The translations under genes were made by a program, and so were the position numbers. Below are positions 24,330 through 32,589 of a stretch of DNA of 64,000 bases, piece after piece (positions within the stretch are counted from its first letter, which is position 1; every line of letters starts with the position of its first letter). A model generated the notes under the pieces. That model did not search any database and had not been told where the DNA came from. It saw only the letters and a list, made by a program, of their open reading frames with translations. The DNA comes from Myxococcales bacterium (GTDB lineage Bacteria > Myxococcota_A > UBA9160 > UBA4427), in contig DUBZ01000072.1 of assembly GCA_012960035.1 (NCBI GenBank), positions 1-64,000 of the forward strand, in the 5' to 3' direction.

Positions 24330-25439
24330 ATGGCGAGTCGCGACAAGTTAAAGACAAAGCTCCATTCGGTACGTGGCTGCCAGGTTGGGCTGTTTTTGAT
24401 GCTCGTGAGTGCGGGCCCACTTGCGTGTCAGACCAGCAGCCCCGCGCCTTCGACCGACTTAGAAGAGGCGCTGACGACTGCGGATGCCGCTTCCTCAATC
24501 TCCTCTGCGGCTTCGTCATTGCCGTTGGACTTCTCTGGCCAGAAGGCCTGGAAGCACATGCGCGCACTCAATCGACTCGGTCCGCGAAACGCCGGTAGCG
24601 AGGGTTCGCAGCGTAGCCGGGACTACCTCGCAGCGTCCCTTGAGACCCTAGGTGTCGTATCTCGTGAGCTCGTGAGTCAAGCCACGGACGCCGGCGGCGA
24701 AACGTTCGATCTCACTCATTTTATTGCGGAGATCCCCGGCCGGTCTCGCGATGTGCTGCTGCTTGCAGCTCACTACGACACCTCTCCGGCCTCAACAGAA
24801 ACACCGCTCCGAATGGACCCAAACGCGTCGGGCCCCGCGCTGCTGCTCGAACTCGCCCACGCACTGCACAAGCGGCCTGTTCCCGAGTACACGATCTGGC
24901 TCGCGTGGATAGACGGAGACGCGCTCGATCGGGTGACGTCCTCATCATTGGCTTCAGCCGTGCATCCCGGTACTCAAAGCCTCGTTGACGAATGGACACG
25001 GAGCGACGAACTTGCGCGAATTCGTGCAGCCATCGTGTTCGGGAACGTGGGGCATCGCGACCAGCCGATTGTTCGAGATATCAATTCTCCCCGGATTTAC
25101 AGGGAGATCTTTTGGGAAGTTGCGCATGATCAAGGTTTCGATGACGTGTTTCCCCCCTCCAGTCACTACGGCTTGACCCGTACCGGGCGAGGCACCCTCG
25201 CCCAAGCGCCGCTACGGGCGACGATCGCGTTGGAAAACTCTCGCGAACCTATAAAATCTCGGGAGGCCGACCCCGCAGCCAAGCCGCGGCGTCTGACCGC
25301 GGGGTTTGATGCGGTCGGCAACGTGACCCTCGAAGTCCTTGTTCGAACTGCGTCAAAGTTGGGGAAGATCGACCGGTTTGTGGAGGCGCCCTTGAAGGCG
25401 GGCCGCGACGAACCGGTTCCCGCGATCCCCGCAGAATAA
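24330..25439 (+). CDS. M28-like peptidase / glutaminyl-cyclase-like lipoprotein
   Basis: 369 residues. A signal peptide with a lipobox-like end (LMLVSAGPLAC) suggests a lipid-anchored protein. Residues 70-190 follow the M28 zinc-peptidase/glutaminyl cyclase pattern: KAWKHMRALNRLGPRNAGSEG, then VLLLAAHYDTSPAS with the first His, and DPNASGPALLLELAHAL with the bridging Asp. Where the family has DGEE or FFDGEEA, this protein reads WIDGDALD, so the catalytic Glu may be replaced by Asp. The last metal His may be that of SSHYG. The active site is thus partly altered, and the protein could be inactive or have shifted activity. No ribosome site is evident. Confidence 0.65.
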   Translation: MASRDKLKTKLHSVRGCQVGLFLMLVSAGPLACQTSSPAPSTDLEEALTTADAASSISSAASSLPLDFSGQKAWKHMRALNRLGPRNAGSEGSQRSRDYLAASLETLGVVSRELVSQATDAGGETFDLTHFIAEIPGRSRDVLLLAAHYDTSPASTETPLRMDPNASGPALLLELAHALHKRPVPEYTIWLAWIDGDALDRVTSSSLASAVHPGTQSLVDEWTRSDELARIRAAIVFGNVGHRDQPIVRDINSPRIYREIFWEVAHDQGFDDVFPPSSHYGLTRTGRGTLAQAPLRATIALENSREPIKSREADPAAKPRRLTAGFDAVGNVTLEVLVRTASKLGKIDRFVEAPLKAGRDEPVPAIPAE

Positions 25440-25654
25440 GTTGAAACCCCGGGTCCACCCTCGGACGGGGTTTATGAGATCGACCCGATCGTCCTTCTGA
25501 TACACTTCCGGCGAAAAATTTGGACCCAGTGCAAGTGTGTGGGCGAGGTGCGGGTCCATTCTCCATCCATACCGAACGCATTCCCGAATGTGTTTCTCCC
25601 GGTGTCGTCCGTCTACACCGTAGTCACCCAAGTTCGCGTCAGGAGTCGTGCACG

Positions 25655-26980
25655 GTGCCGCTTACCTTCCATCGTTATTTCGCGCAGCGCGCGGCGATCG
25701 CCGCTGCGGCATTGCTGTGGGTCGCTTCGTTTGCGCTGAACGCTTCGGCGGCGACGGGTGAATCTGAAAGCGAGGTCGCCGCGATCGCGATCGACATCTT
25801 GTCGCCTACGGCCGGTGAGATTGTGCGCAACCGAGTGCACGTTGCGGCCATCCGCGGCACGGCGCGATCGGGCGTCAAAGACCCCCTCGACTTTGATGTG
25901 ATGATTGCAATTGACGTCTCCAAGTCGACACGCTTTCCCAGTGGCATCGACGTCGACGAAGACGGTGACGTTGGTTTCAACCCTCACGAAGAATTGATCG
26001 CGCCGGGCATGTACCACGAAGACGTCGTCTGCAGTGACCCGGACGACAGCATTTTGAGCGCCGAGATTCAGGCCGCTCGTATATTGATTGATTCACTCAC
26101 GGCCGGGCGCAGCCGCGTCGGCGTCCTGACGTTTTCGGGTGAAGTCGATTTGGAGACCGGGGAACGCGCGTCCCCGAACCAGAAGGACGCCCAACTTCGC
26201 GTCGCGATGACGGACGACTTTAATGCTGCCAAAGAAGAGCTCGACGAGATTCACCGCGAAGGTTCACACGGTGCGACCAACTTTTCGGCGGCGATTCGCC
26301 TCGCAGTGGTTGAGTTGGTTGGGCTCACCGGAAGTAAGAGCAAGGCTCGACCGCGCGCGCGACGCATGCTGCAATTCTTGACCGACGGCGTTCCGACGTT
26401 CCCCTACGGGCGCGGCGACACCCCTGACGCCGAAGACACCGAAGAAGCCATTAACGCTGCACGGCTGGCTCGCAAGGCGGGTCTCACGATCAACAGCTTC
26501 GCGCTCGGCCGCTATGCCCTCGAATCCCCCGTGGCGACGACCGAAATGGCACGACTTACCGGCGGCGTCTACACGCCCGTTCGCAACCCCGGCGAAATTC
26601 TCGCTTTCTTGCGCAGCGTGTCGTTCGCCAATATCGAAGACGTGGTGATCACGAACCTCACCACCAACGACATTTCCTACGACGTACACCTTTCGCCAGA
26701 CGGCTCGTTTTCGGGCTTTGTTCCCGTAGGTACGGGCAGAAACACCGTGCAGGTCACGGTGTTGGCGTCCGATGGCGGCGAAAACAGTGTGTCGCTCAAC
26801 GTTGATTTCGAGCAGTCGGGTCTCACCGAAAACGAACTCGTCGTCGAGCTCGAGCGCGTCCGCAAGCGCAACAAGAAAATGATGCTGATGCTCGAACGCA
26901 AACGCATCGAAGCGTTCCGCGAACGCCAGAAGGGCGTGATTACGATCGAAGCTGAAAAGGACGAAGGCGACGACGAGTAG
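25655..26980 (+). CDS. Secreted von Willebrand factor A domain protein
   Basis: About 441 residues from a GTG at 25655, preceded by AGGAG. A signal peptide (FAQRAAIAAAALLWVASFALNASA) is followed by a VWA domain with an intact MIDAS: DVMIAIDVSKSTRF (DxSxS), GATNFSAAI and LQFLTDGVP. An insertion with D-rich text (GIDVDEDGDVGFNP) looks like a calcium loop. After residue 330 comes a beta-rich domain, then a charged coiled-coil (ELVVELERVRKRNKKMMLMLERK) to the end. Such proteins bind ligands outside the cell in a metal-dependent way. Its end is convergent with the calcium-repeat protein at 27003. Confidence 0.8.
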   Translation: MPLTFHRYFAQRAAIAAAALLWVASFALNASAATGESESEVAAIAIDILSPTAGEIVRNRVHVAAIRGTARSGVKDPLDFDVMIAIDVSKSTRFPSGIDVDEDGDVGFNPHEELIAPGMYHEDVVCSDPDDSILSAEIQAARILIDSLTAGRSRVGVLTFSGEVDLETGERASPNQKDAQLRVAMTDDFNAAKEELDEIHREGSHGATNFSAAIRLAVVELVGLTGSKSKARPRARRMLQFLTDGVPTFPYGRGDTPDAEDTEEAINAARLARKAGLTINSFALGRYALESPVATTEMARLTGGVYTPVRNPGEILAFLRSVSFANIEDVVITNLTTNDISYDVHLSPDGSFSGFVPVGTGRNTVQVTVLASDGGENSVSLNVDFEQSGLTENELVVELERVRKRNKKMMLMLERKRIEAFRERQKGVITIEAEKDEGDDE

Positions 26981-26989
26981 CCGTCGTCG
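26968..26989. terminator. Hairpin at convergent gene ends
   Basis: CGACGACG-AGTAGC-CGTCGTCG overlaps the stop codon of the VWA gene, 14 bases before the end of the opposing gene. No T-run follows, so it is only a possible bidirectional terminator. Confidence 0.3.
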
Positions 26990-27002
26990 TCGGCGCTCGT
27001 GC

Positions 27003-28241
27003 TTAGAGGTTCACGACTTCGGGCTTGAGGATTTCGCGGCGTATGAGTTTGCCGTGTCGGTAGATCGAAACGATGTCGATCTCGCCGTCGCCGTCAAGAT
27101 CTTCTTCGCGGCGCGCGATCGTGCTCTTGCCATTGTTGGCTTCAAACGACTCGAAGGTGTCCGCGAAGCCTCGTCCCGACTCGTCGAGTTCGATCCGGGA
27201 GACGGTTTCACGCCCGTCAACGAGGCCGTAGTGAGTCCAGCTGTCCACGCGGCCATCGCGATCTCGGTCTTCTTCTGCCGACGCGCGACGTCCGGCCTTG
27301 TACTTGATCCACAAGTCGACTTTGCCGTCGTTGTCGGCGTCGTGACGTTCGCGCGCAAGGTACTTGCCTTCGAACTCGTAGAAAGCATCGGGAGTCCCGT
27401 TGTAGTCGCGGTCCAAGTTGCGTTCCACTTGGCGCCCGCTCTTGTACCGCTCCCAGATGTCTGGAAGCCCGTCGTTGTTGGTGTCGATTTCCCGGGCCGA
27501 AAGCTTGCCGCGCGCAAACCGCAGGACCGAATCGGTCTTGCCGTCGTAGTCGCGGTCTTCTTCTTGTCGCACCATGACGTCTGATTTTCGGTCGATGAAC
27601 CGGACGACCTCGGGCTTGCCGTCCCCGTCGGCATCGAGGCTGAGCTTGGTGAGCTTGCGCTTTTTCTTGTTGTCGAAGCCCGGGGTATTGGCCCCGATGG
27701 TGATCGACTTTTCGCTGAAGATGGCGCGCGGCAAATCGCGCAGTTCGGGCTCTTCCGGTGCGAGTTCTGCTTTGGTGTCGCCAATGAAATCAGCGCCCAG
27801 TGAATCCGCGTGGGCACCCAGCAAGTCACGAGATTGCGCGGACTCGTTGCGGTCGCGCCGCCTGAGCATCTCGTCCTGGAGTTCGATTTCGCGAGCAATC
27901 TTGCTTTGAACCGTCTCTTCTTTCGCCCGCCGCTGGGTTTCGTTTTCGAATGTGACGCGACGCTGCTTTTCTGCGATTCGTCGCGCGCGTATGGCGTCTC
28001 GCTCTGCCTCGCGGCGGGCAATTTCTGCCTCGCGCTTCTGCGCGGCTTCGATTTCCCGCAGTAGATCGGCTTCGTCTCGCTCAAGATCGCTCTGCGAACT
28101 CTCGGCAGAAGCCGGAAATGGGACCACTGCGTAGACTGAGATCACGAACGCAGCCAATGCGAACGCGGCCGCATATACGCGTATGTCGATAAGGCGCCGA
28201 CTTCGAAGCCGTGAAATGTGTGATATGGAGTCGCGCTGCAT
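27003..28241 (-). CDS. Exported coiled-coil protein with Ca-binding-type Asp repeats
   Basis: About 412 residues from the ATG at 28241, chosen because AAGGTGG precedes it and an export signal (RVYAAAFALAAFVISVYAVVPF...ASA) follows. Residues 55-135 are a long Arg/Glu coiled coil (AAQKREAEIARREAERDAIR). From about 200 onward there are seven Asp-rich loops: DADGDGKPE, DRDYDGKTD, DTNNDGLPD, DRDYNGTPD, DADNDGKVD, DRDRDGRVD and DLDGDGEID. Each is followed by a short strand (VRFIDRK, VLRFARGK and so on), like thrombospondin-3 or dockerin-type calcium loops. It is probably periplasmic or surface-located. The function is unknown. Confidence 0.75.
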   Translation of the reverse strand: MQRDSISHISRLRSRRLIDIRVYAAAFALAAFVISVYAVVPFPASAESSQSDLERDEADLLREIEAAQKREAEIARREAERDAIRARRIAEKQRRVTFENETQRRAKEETVQSKIAREIELQDEMLRRRDRNESAQSRDLLGAHADSLGADFIGDTKAELAPEEPELRDLPRAIFSEKSITIGANTPGFDNKKKRKLTKLSLDADGDGKPEVVRFIDRKSDVMVRQEEDRDYDGKTDSVLRFARGKLSAREIDTNNDGLPDIWERYKSGRQVERNLDRDYNGTPDAFYEFEGKYLARERHDADNDGKVDLWIKYKAGRRASAEEDRDRDGRVDSWTHYGLVDGRETVSRIELDESGRGFADTFESFEANNGKSTIARREEDLDGDGEIDIVSIYRHGKLIRREILKPEVVNL

Positions 28242-28654
28242 GGCGGCTGCCACCTTGCCACAGATTCGGTGACCCATCCAAGAAATGCGCTTTGTGATCG
28301 ACAACATGGAAACTTCGACGGCGAAACTCGGTTGGGAGTTCGCCTGTCGGTTGTTATCGGTCGTCACGAAGTGCAGTTTTAAATGCGGCCATGATCGCAT
28401 TGTCATCGAGCCCCGGAGGGACACGTCCATGCCCAATGCTCAAGGCGTGCCGCTTCCAGCTGGCCGTCGAGAACACGATTGCGATGCGCCTACGCGTCTA
28501 GGAAGCCAGAAGTAGCTGAAGTTGCATAGGAATCTGGGGTTTATGGAGCGAGTCACCGGTTGCAAATTCGAGGAATTTTGGTACACTGCGCCCACTTCTG
28601 CCGATTCGCCCAGCCGTAGACGGATGATGAATCCTGCCCCCGGACCCTTGCCTC
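28242..28654. other. Intergenic region between divergent genes
   Basis: About 410 bases between the calcium-repeat protein and the NRDE gene. The coding frame of the former is open up to 28436, so its start could be further upstream. I see no RNA gene or clear promoter boxes. Confidence 0.4.
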
Positions 28655-29467
28655 ATGTGTACCCTCATCGTCATGCATCGCCACGTTCCTGGCGTGCCGC
28701 TTGTGGTCGCTGCGAATCGCGACGAATACTTCGACCGCCTCGCAGCTCCCCCCGCGCTTTGGGATCTTTCACCAGACGACTCTAATCAGAACACGATTCT
28801 CGCACCGCGCGATCTACGCGCAGGTGGTACGTGGTTGGGCCTGAATTCAAACAATGTTTTCGCCGCGCTGACGAATCGCCCAGTTCCCACACCCGACGCC
28901 ACTCGCCGTTCTCGCGGTCACCTTGTTCTCGATGCACTCGGCTATGCGAGCGCGGGCAAAGCAGCTGCAGCTTTCGAATCCCTTCGCTCAGACCAGTACA
29001 ACCCATTCAATCTTTTGATCGCGGATCTCAACGAAGCATTTACGGTCGTGTGCAATAACGGTGCGGTTCGCGTCGAAAAGCTCGTAGCCGGTGTCCATGT
29101 TATAGGCAACGCAGAACCAAATGACGCGGTGCATCCTAAAACGAACCGTGTACGTGTGGCTGCCGAGGCACTCACTTCACATTCGAGCATTCAGATACTC
29201 GACGGCCTTGCGGACCTTTGTAGGAGCCACGAAGGAACGGAATCAAAAATTGGACCGCTAGCTGCGACCTGTGTGCACGTCGACGGTTACGGAACTCGAA
29301 GCTCGATCCTTTTGCGATTGGGCGAGGACGCAGAACAGAACGAATTGCTCCACGCGGAGGGCGCACCGTGCGCTCATCCGTATGAAGATTCAACAGCCCT
29401 ACTCCACGAGCTCAGCCAAATGGCGAGCTACACCGGCGCAGGGTCTATCGAGGGGACAGTGAATTGA
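28655..29467 (+). CDS. NRDE (TANGO2-like) family protein
   Basis: 270 residues. It begins MCTLIVMHRHVPGVPLVVAANRDEYFDR; Cys2 and the NRDE motif define the family, also called DUF833 or TANGO2. The fold is thought to be Ntn-hydrolase-like with Cys2 as N-terminal nucleophile. GTWLGLN and ALTNRP are further family marks. Physiological function in bacteria is not established; animal TANGO2 is linked to Golgi, heme and lipid metabolism. The gene overlaps the next one through TTGA, which suggests coupled translation. Confidence 0.85.
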   Translation: MCTLIVMHRHVPGVPLVVAANRDEYFDRLAAPPALWDLSPDDSNQNTILAPRDLRAGGTWLGLNSNNVFAALTNRPVPTPDATRRSRGHLVLDALGYASAGKAAAAFESLRSDQYNPFNLLIADLNEAFTVVCNNGAVRVEKLVAGVHVIGNAEPNDAVHPKTNRVRVAAEALTSHSSIQILDGLADLCRSHEGTESKIGPLAATCVHVDGYGTRSSILLRLGEDAEQNELLHAEGAPCAHPYEDSTALLHELSQMASYTGAGSIEGTVN

Positions 29468-29790
29468 GGCGAATCGGCAGCAACATCCGCAAGAAGAATT
29501 CAGAAGAACGTTCGCATCGTCTGACCAAAAACATCATTGCGTACACGGCAGACGAAGCGCCGAGCAACGACTACCCGCGAAGGATCGTGTCTCCACCGAC
29601 CCCGTCCGCGTGCTGCACTGACGGGAACCGATTGACGGTCGGGAGCATGCGCGAAGTCGACGGCTTCAAGTTCTGTTACAAGATTTGCGAGGACTGTGGT
29701 CACGCTGTGAAGTACTTCTTCCCTGCCACTGAGACCACCAGCTCCGCGGTCAAGGAATACCGCTCCTGGAAGAAGTACATGGTTCAATAG
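29464..29790 (+). CDS. Small Cys-rich protein of unknown function
   Basis: 108 residues from a TTG that overlaps the stop of the NRDE gene. The first 25 residues are basic (RRIGSNIRKKNSEERSHRLTK). The C-terminal half contains CC and then FCYKICEDCGHAVKYFF, a possible zinc ribbon using C-x3-C-x2-C. No named family is recognised. The tight overlap suggests joint expression with the NRDE protein, but a functional link is unproven. Confidence 0.55.
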   Translation: MRRIGSNIRKKNSEERSHRLTKNIIAYTADEAPSNDYPRRIVSPPTPSACCTDGNRLTVGSMREVDGFKFCYKICEDCGHAVKYFFPATETTSSAVKEYRSWKKYMVQ

Positions 29791-29820
29791 GGTTAGTTGC
29801 AGGGTTAGTTGCAGGGTTAC
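29789..29820. repeat. 12-bp tandem repeat after the Cys-rich gene
   Basis: AGGGTTAGTTGC occurs twice back to back (29789-29812) and is followed by a partial AGGGTTAC. It begins at the stop codon of the small Cys-rich gene and lies ahead of the terminator at 29922. Confidence 0.75.
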
Positions 29821-29921
29821 TTTCAAGGGCTACATGCAGAGTCGCATGCGGCCTTTGATGCCGGGGCTTCTGTCCCTAGAGCTAAGGCCCAATAACGTGC
29901 AAAACCTGATAGCCAAAACAG

Positions 29922-29955
29922 GGGCGGTCGCTGGTGCGACCGCCCTTCGTTTTTC
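29922..29955 (+). terminator. Rho-independent terminator
   Basis: A perfect 10-bp GC-rich stem (GGGCGGTCGC / GCGACCGCCC) with a TGGT loop is followed by TTCGTTTTTC. It ends the NRDE/Cys-rich unit and lies 40 bases before folC. Confidence 0.85.
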
Positions 29956-29994
29956 GACGCCGCACCCTAGAAGGCACCCCTTCGACAGTGGCCT

Positions 29995-31317
29995 GTGTGG
30001 TCCCTTGAGTACCCCCTCGAATTGAGCGAACCCATCCACGACAGCGCGGCCGCAGGCCGCTACCTCGAAACGCTGATCAACTTCGAACAGCGCCCTGAAC
30101 TCATGCGCGAGCGCCTGAGTTTGGCACCGATTCGCGCGTTGCTCGACCGATTGGGGAATCCCGACCACGGCCTTTCGGTGATTCACGTTGCAGGGTCGAA
30201 GGGGAAGGGTTCGACGTGTTTGTTTGCCGAAGCGGCGCTTGCATCGGCCGGACGAAGAACTGGCGTGTTTACGTCGCCGCATATTCATCGTTGGACTGAG
30301 CGCTTCCGGCTCATGGGCGCCGAGGTTGAGGGAGACGTGCTCGCGCGAGCGGTGAATCAACTGCGCCCACAGCTTGAGTGGCTGCGCGAAAACGACCCCG
30401 CCAATGCGCCGACCTTTTTCGACGCGACGACCGCCGCGGCACTTCTGATCTTCGCAGAAGCGGGACTCGACTATGCAATTTTAGAAGTCGGACTCGGAGG
30501 CCGGCTCGACTCGACCAACGCCGTGTCGCCACGTGTCACCTGTATCACCAGCATCGAACTCGAACACACCGACAAGCTTGGAAACACCCTTGCCGAAATC
30601 GCGGCCGAAAAGGCGGGGATCATCAAGCCGGGCACTCCGTGTGTGATGGGGCGACTGCCTGAAGAAGCGGAAGCGGTGGTTCACGCGCGCGCCCACGAAC
30701 TCGCCGCGCCGTTGATTCGACTGGGACATGATTTCGAATCGCTGACGCCGAGCGGGCTCGCGGTCTTAGGTCGCCACCAGCTCGACAACGCCGCGGTCGC
30801 GCTCCAGGCCGTCGCGCAGCTCGCCGACCCGAACGTGAGCGAACAAGCGGCTCGCCTAGGCATTAAGGTCGTAACGCTTCCCGGGCGCATCGAAGTTGTC
30901 TCCGAGGACCCGTGGATCGTCGTCGATGGTGCCCACACCGACCAGTCCGCTCGGATGCTCGCCGAAGTCGTCCGGACTCGGGCAGCCGACCCGGGCACGC
31001 TGTTGCTCTCCGTAAGCCGCGACAAGAACCTCGACGCCATTTTCGAGGCTCTACTCCCTCTTTTCAATCACGTCGTCACGACCGAGGCAGACACGCATCG
31101 CTCGTTTTCTGCGAATGAACTCGCCGCAAAAATCATCGCGCTGAGGCCAGAAGCAGACGTCCACGCAATCGCCGACCCGCTCGAAGCTGCAGCCTTTGCG
31201 CGAGAGAAAACGCGGCCCGGCGACGCTTTGGTTGCGGCGGGAAGCATCTACCTCGCCGCCGCAGCGCGCGAACGCTGGAGCACAGATTCGAGGTGCAAAG
31301 GGCAGGATTCGCGTTGA
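29995..31317 (+). CDS. folC: Folylpolyglutamate / dihydrofolate synthase
   Basis: 440 residues. The nucleotide loop is IHVAGSKGKGSTC, the family motif YAILEVGLGGRLDSTN is intact, and ITSIELEHTDKLGNTLAEIAAEKAGIIKPG and VDGAHTDQSARML follow. FolC adds Glu to dihydropteroate and extends the glutamate tail of folates. The GTG start at 29995 is tentative because no clear ribosome site precedes it. The AICAR transformylase gene 104 bases downstream uses 10-formyl-tetrahydrofolate, so a one-carbon theme is plausible. Confidence 0.9.
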   Translation: MWSLEYPLELSEPIHDSAAAGRYLETLINFEQRPELMRERLSLAPIRALLDRLGNPDHGLSVIHVAGSKGKGSTCLFAEAALASAGRRTGVFTSPHIHRWTERFRLMGAEVEGDVLARAVNQLRPQLEWLRENDPANAPTFFDATTAAALLIFAEAGLDYAILEVGLGGRLDSTNAVSPRVTCITSIELEHTDKLGNTLAEIAAEKAGIIKPGTPCVMGRLPEEAEAVVHARAHELAAPLIRLGHDFESLTPSGLAVLGRHQLDNAAVALQAVAQLADPNVSEQAARLGIKVVTLPGRIEVVSEDPWIVVDGAHTDQSARMLAEVVRTRAADPGTLLLSVSRDKNLDAIFEALLPLFNHVVTTEADTHRSFSANELAAKIIALRPEADVHAIADPLEAAAFAREKTRPGDALVAAGSIYLAAAARERWSTDSRCKGQDSR

Positions 31318-31420
31318 GGAATCGCTCCACATAACCCATTCTCCCGGCGGCGATTCGATTCGGTTCGCGACGACTCGCGCCAAGCCCACCGCGCAACCCC
31401 ACCCTCCGGAGACCCTCTAG

Positions 31421-32578
31421 ATGAATCTCAAGTACGGCTGCAATCCCCATCAAACTTACGCGGACGCGAGCCCCATTGATTCGGCAACCGTTCCCATCGA
31501 ACTGTTGAACGGCAATCCGTCGATGATCAACTACCTCGACGCCACCAACGCCTGGCAACTCGTACGCGAACTCAAGAACGCTCTCGGGTTGCCTGCGGCC
31601 GCGAGCTTCAAGCACTGCTCGCCCGCCGGTGCCGCCGTTGCGGTTGATCTCACCGACGATCTTGAACGCGCATACGAAGTCGTCGGCAAGAAACTAACGC
31701 CCCTAGCATGTGCTTACGTTCGCGCCCGCGGTGCAGATCCCAAGAGTTCGTTCGGCGACTTTGTTGCGTTGTCTGACGTTGTTGATGTGGAGACCGCGAA
31801 CTTCTTGAAGGGCGTTGTCTCCGACGGCGTGATCGCACCCGGTTATGACCCCGAAGCGTTGAACATTTTGAGCTCGAAGAAGGGCGGAGGCTTCATCGTC
31901 ATGCGTGGCGATGCGGACTTCACGCCCCCCGCGCGCGAGTCGCGCCAAGTCTTTGGGATGCAACTCACACAGGACCGAAACAACCGCGAAGTTACCCTCG
32001 ACGATGTTGCGACACCCGAATGTGGCGAGTTCACCGACGCCGCACGGCGCGATATGGTGCTGGGGCTGATCGCGCTCAAGTACACGCAGTCCAATTCAGT
32101 CGGCTATGCGCTCGATGGCCAGATGATCGGAATCGGCGCAGGGCAGCAGTCCCGCGTTGACTGTACGAAGCTCGCCGGACAGAAGGCCGACACCTGGCAT
32201 CTTGGACGACATCCACGGGTGCTCGATCTCGTATTCAAGGCTGGAGTCAAGCGACAGGCACGCATCAACTGGCGCATACGCTTCCTCGAAGGGGACCTCA
32301 CTCAGTTTGAAGAAGTGGCCTTGAGGGAAGTCCTCGATGGCTCCCACGATCCGCTGACCGACGCCGACAAGAGCGAATGGATTCAGAAGCTCGATGGCGT
32401 GTCCATGGTGTCCGACGGTTTTATTCCCTTCCGTGACAACATCGACCACGCGTCGAAGCACGGTGTGAAGTTCATCGCGCAGCCCGGCGGTTCGGCCCGG
32501 GACGACGACATCAGGAGTGCGTGCAAGGACTACGGTATTTCGATGGTCCACACTGGCCTTAGGTTGTTCCACCACTGA
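31421..32578 (+). CDS. Stand-alone AICAR formyltransferase
   Basis: 385 residues. It begins LKYGCNPHQTYA and contains the motif SFKHCSPAGAAVAV; in bifunctional PurH the matching motif is KHxNPCG. Later IGAGQQSRVDCTKLAGQKAD is the typical folate/AICAR-site segment, and the end is ISMVHTGLRLFHH. It therefore corresponds to the transformylase half of PurH, converting AICAR plus 10-formyl-THF to FAICAR. The IMP cyclohydrolase half is absent, so another enzyme must close the ring. Stand-alone versions are known in some anaerobes and deltaproteobacteria. GGAGA precedes the ATG. Confidence 0.88.
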   Translation: MNLKYGCNPHQTYADASPIDSATVPIELLNGNPSMINYLDATNAWQLVRELKNALGLPAAASFKHCSPAGAAVAVDLTDDLERAYEVVGKKLTPLACAYVRARGADPKSSFGDFVALSDVVDVETANFLKGVVSDGVIAPGYDPEALNILSSKKGGGFIVMRGDADFTPPARESRQVFGMQLTQDRNNREVTLDDVATPECGEFTDAARRDMVLGLIALKYTQSNSVGYALDGQMIGIGAGQQSRVDCTKLAGQKADTWHLGRHPRVLDLVFKAGVKRQARINWRIRFLEGDLTQFEEVALREVLDGSHDPLTDADKSEWIQKLDGVSMVSDGFIPFRDNIDHASKHGVKFIAQPGGSARDDDIRSACKDYGISMVHTGLRLFHH

Positions 32579-32589
32579 GCAATGCCTTG

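Noticed and set aside
27011-28084. 357-codon frame rich in Ser, Thr and Lys
   Set aside because: Alternative frame of the Asp-repeat protein; the repeats themselves create the long open frame.
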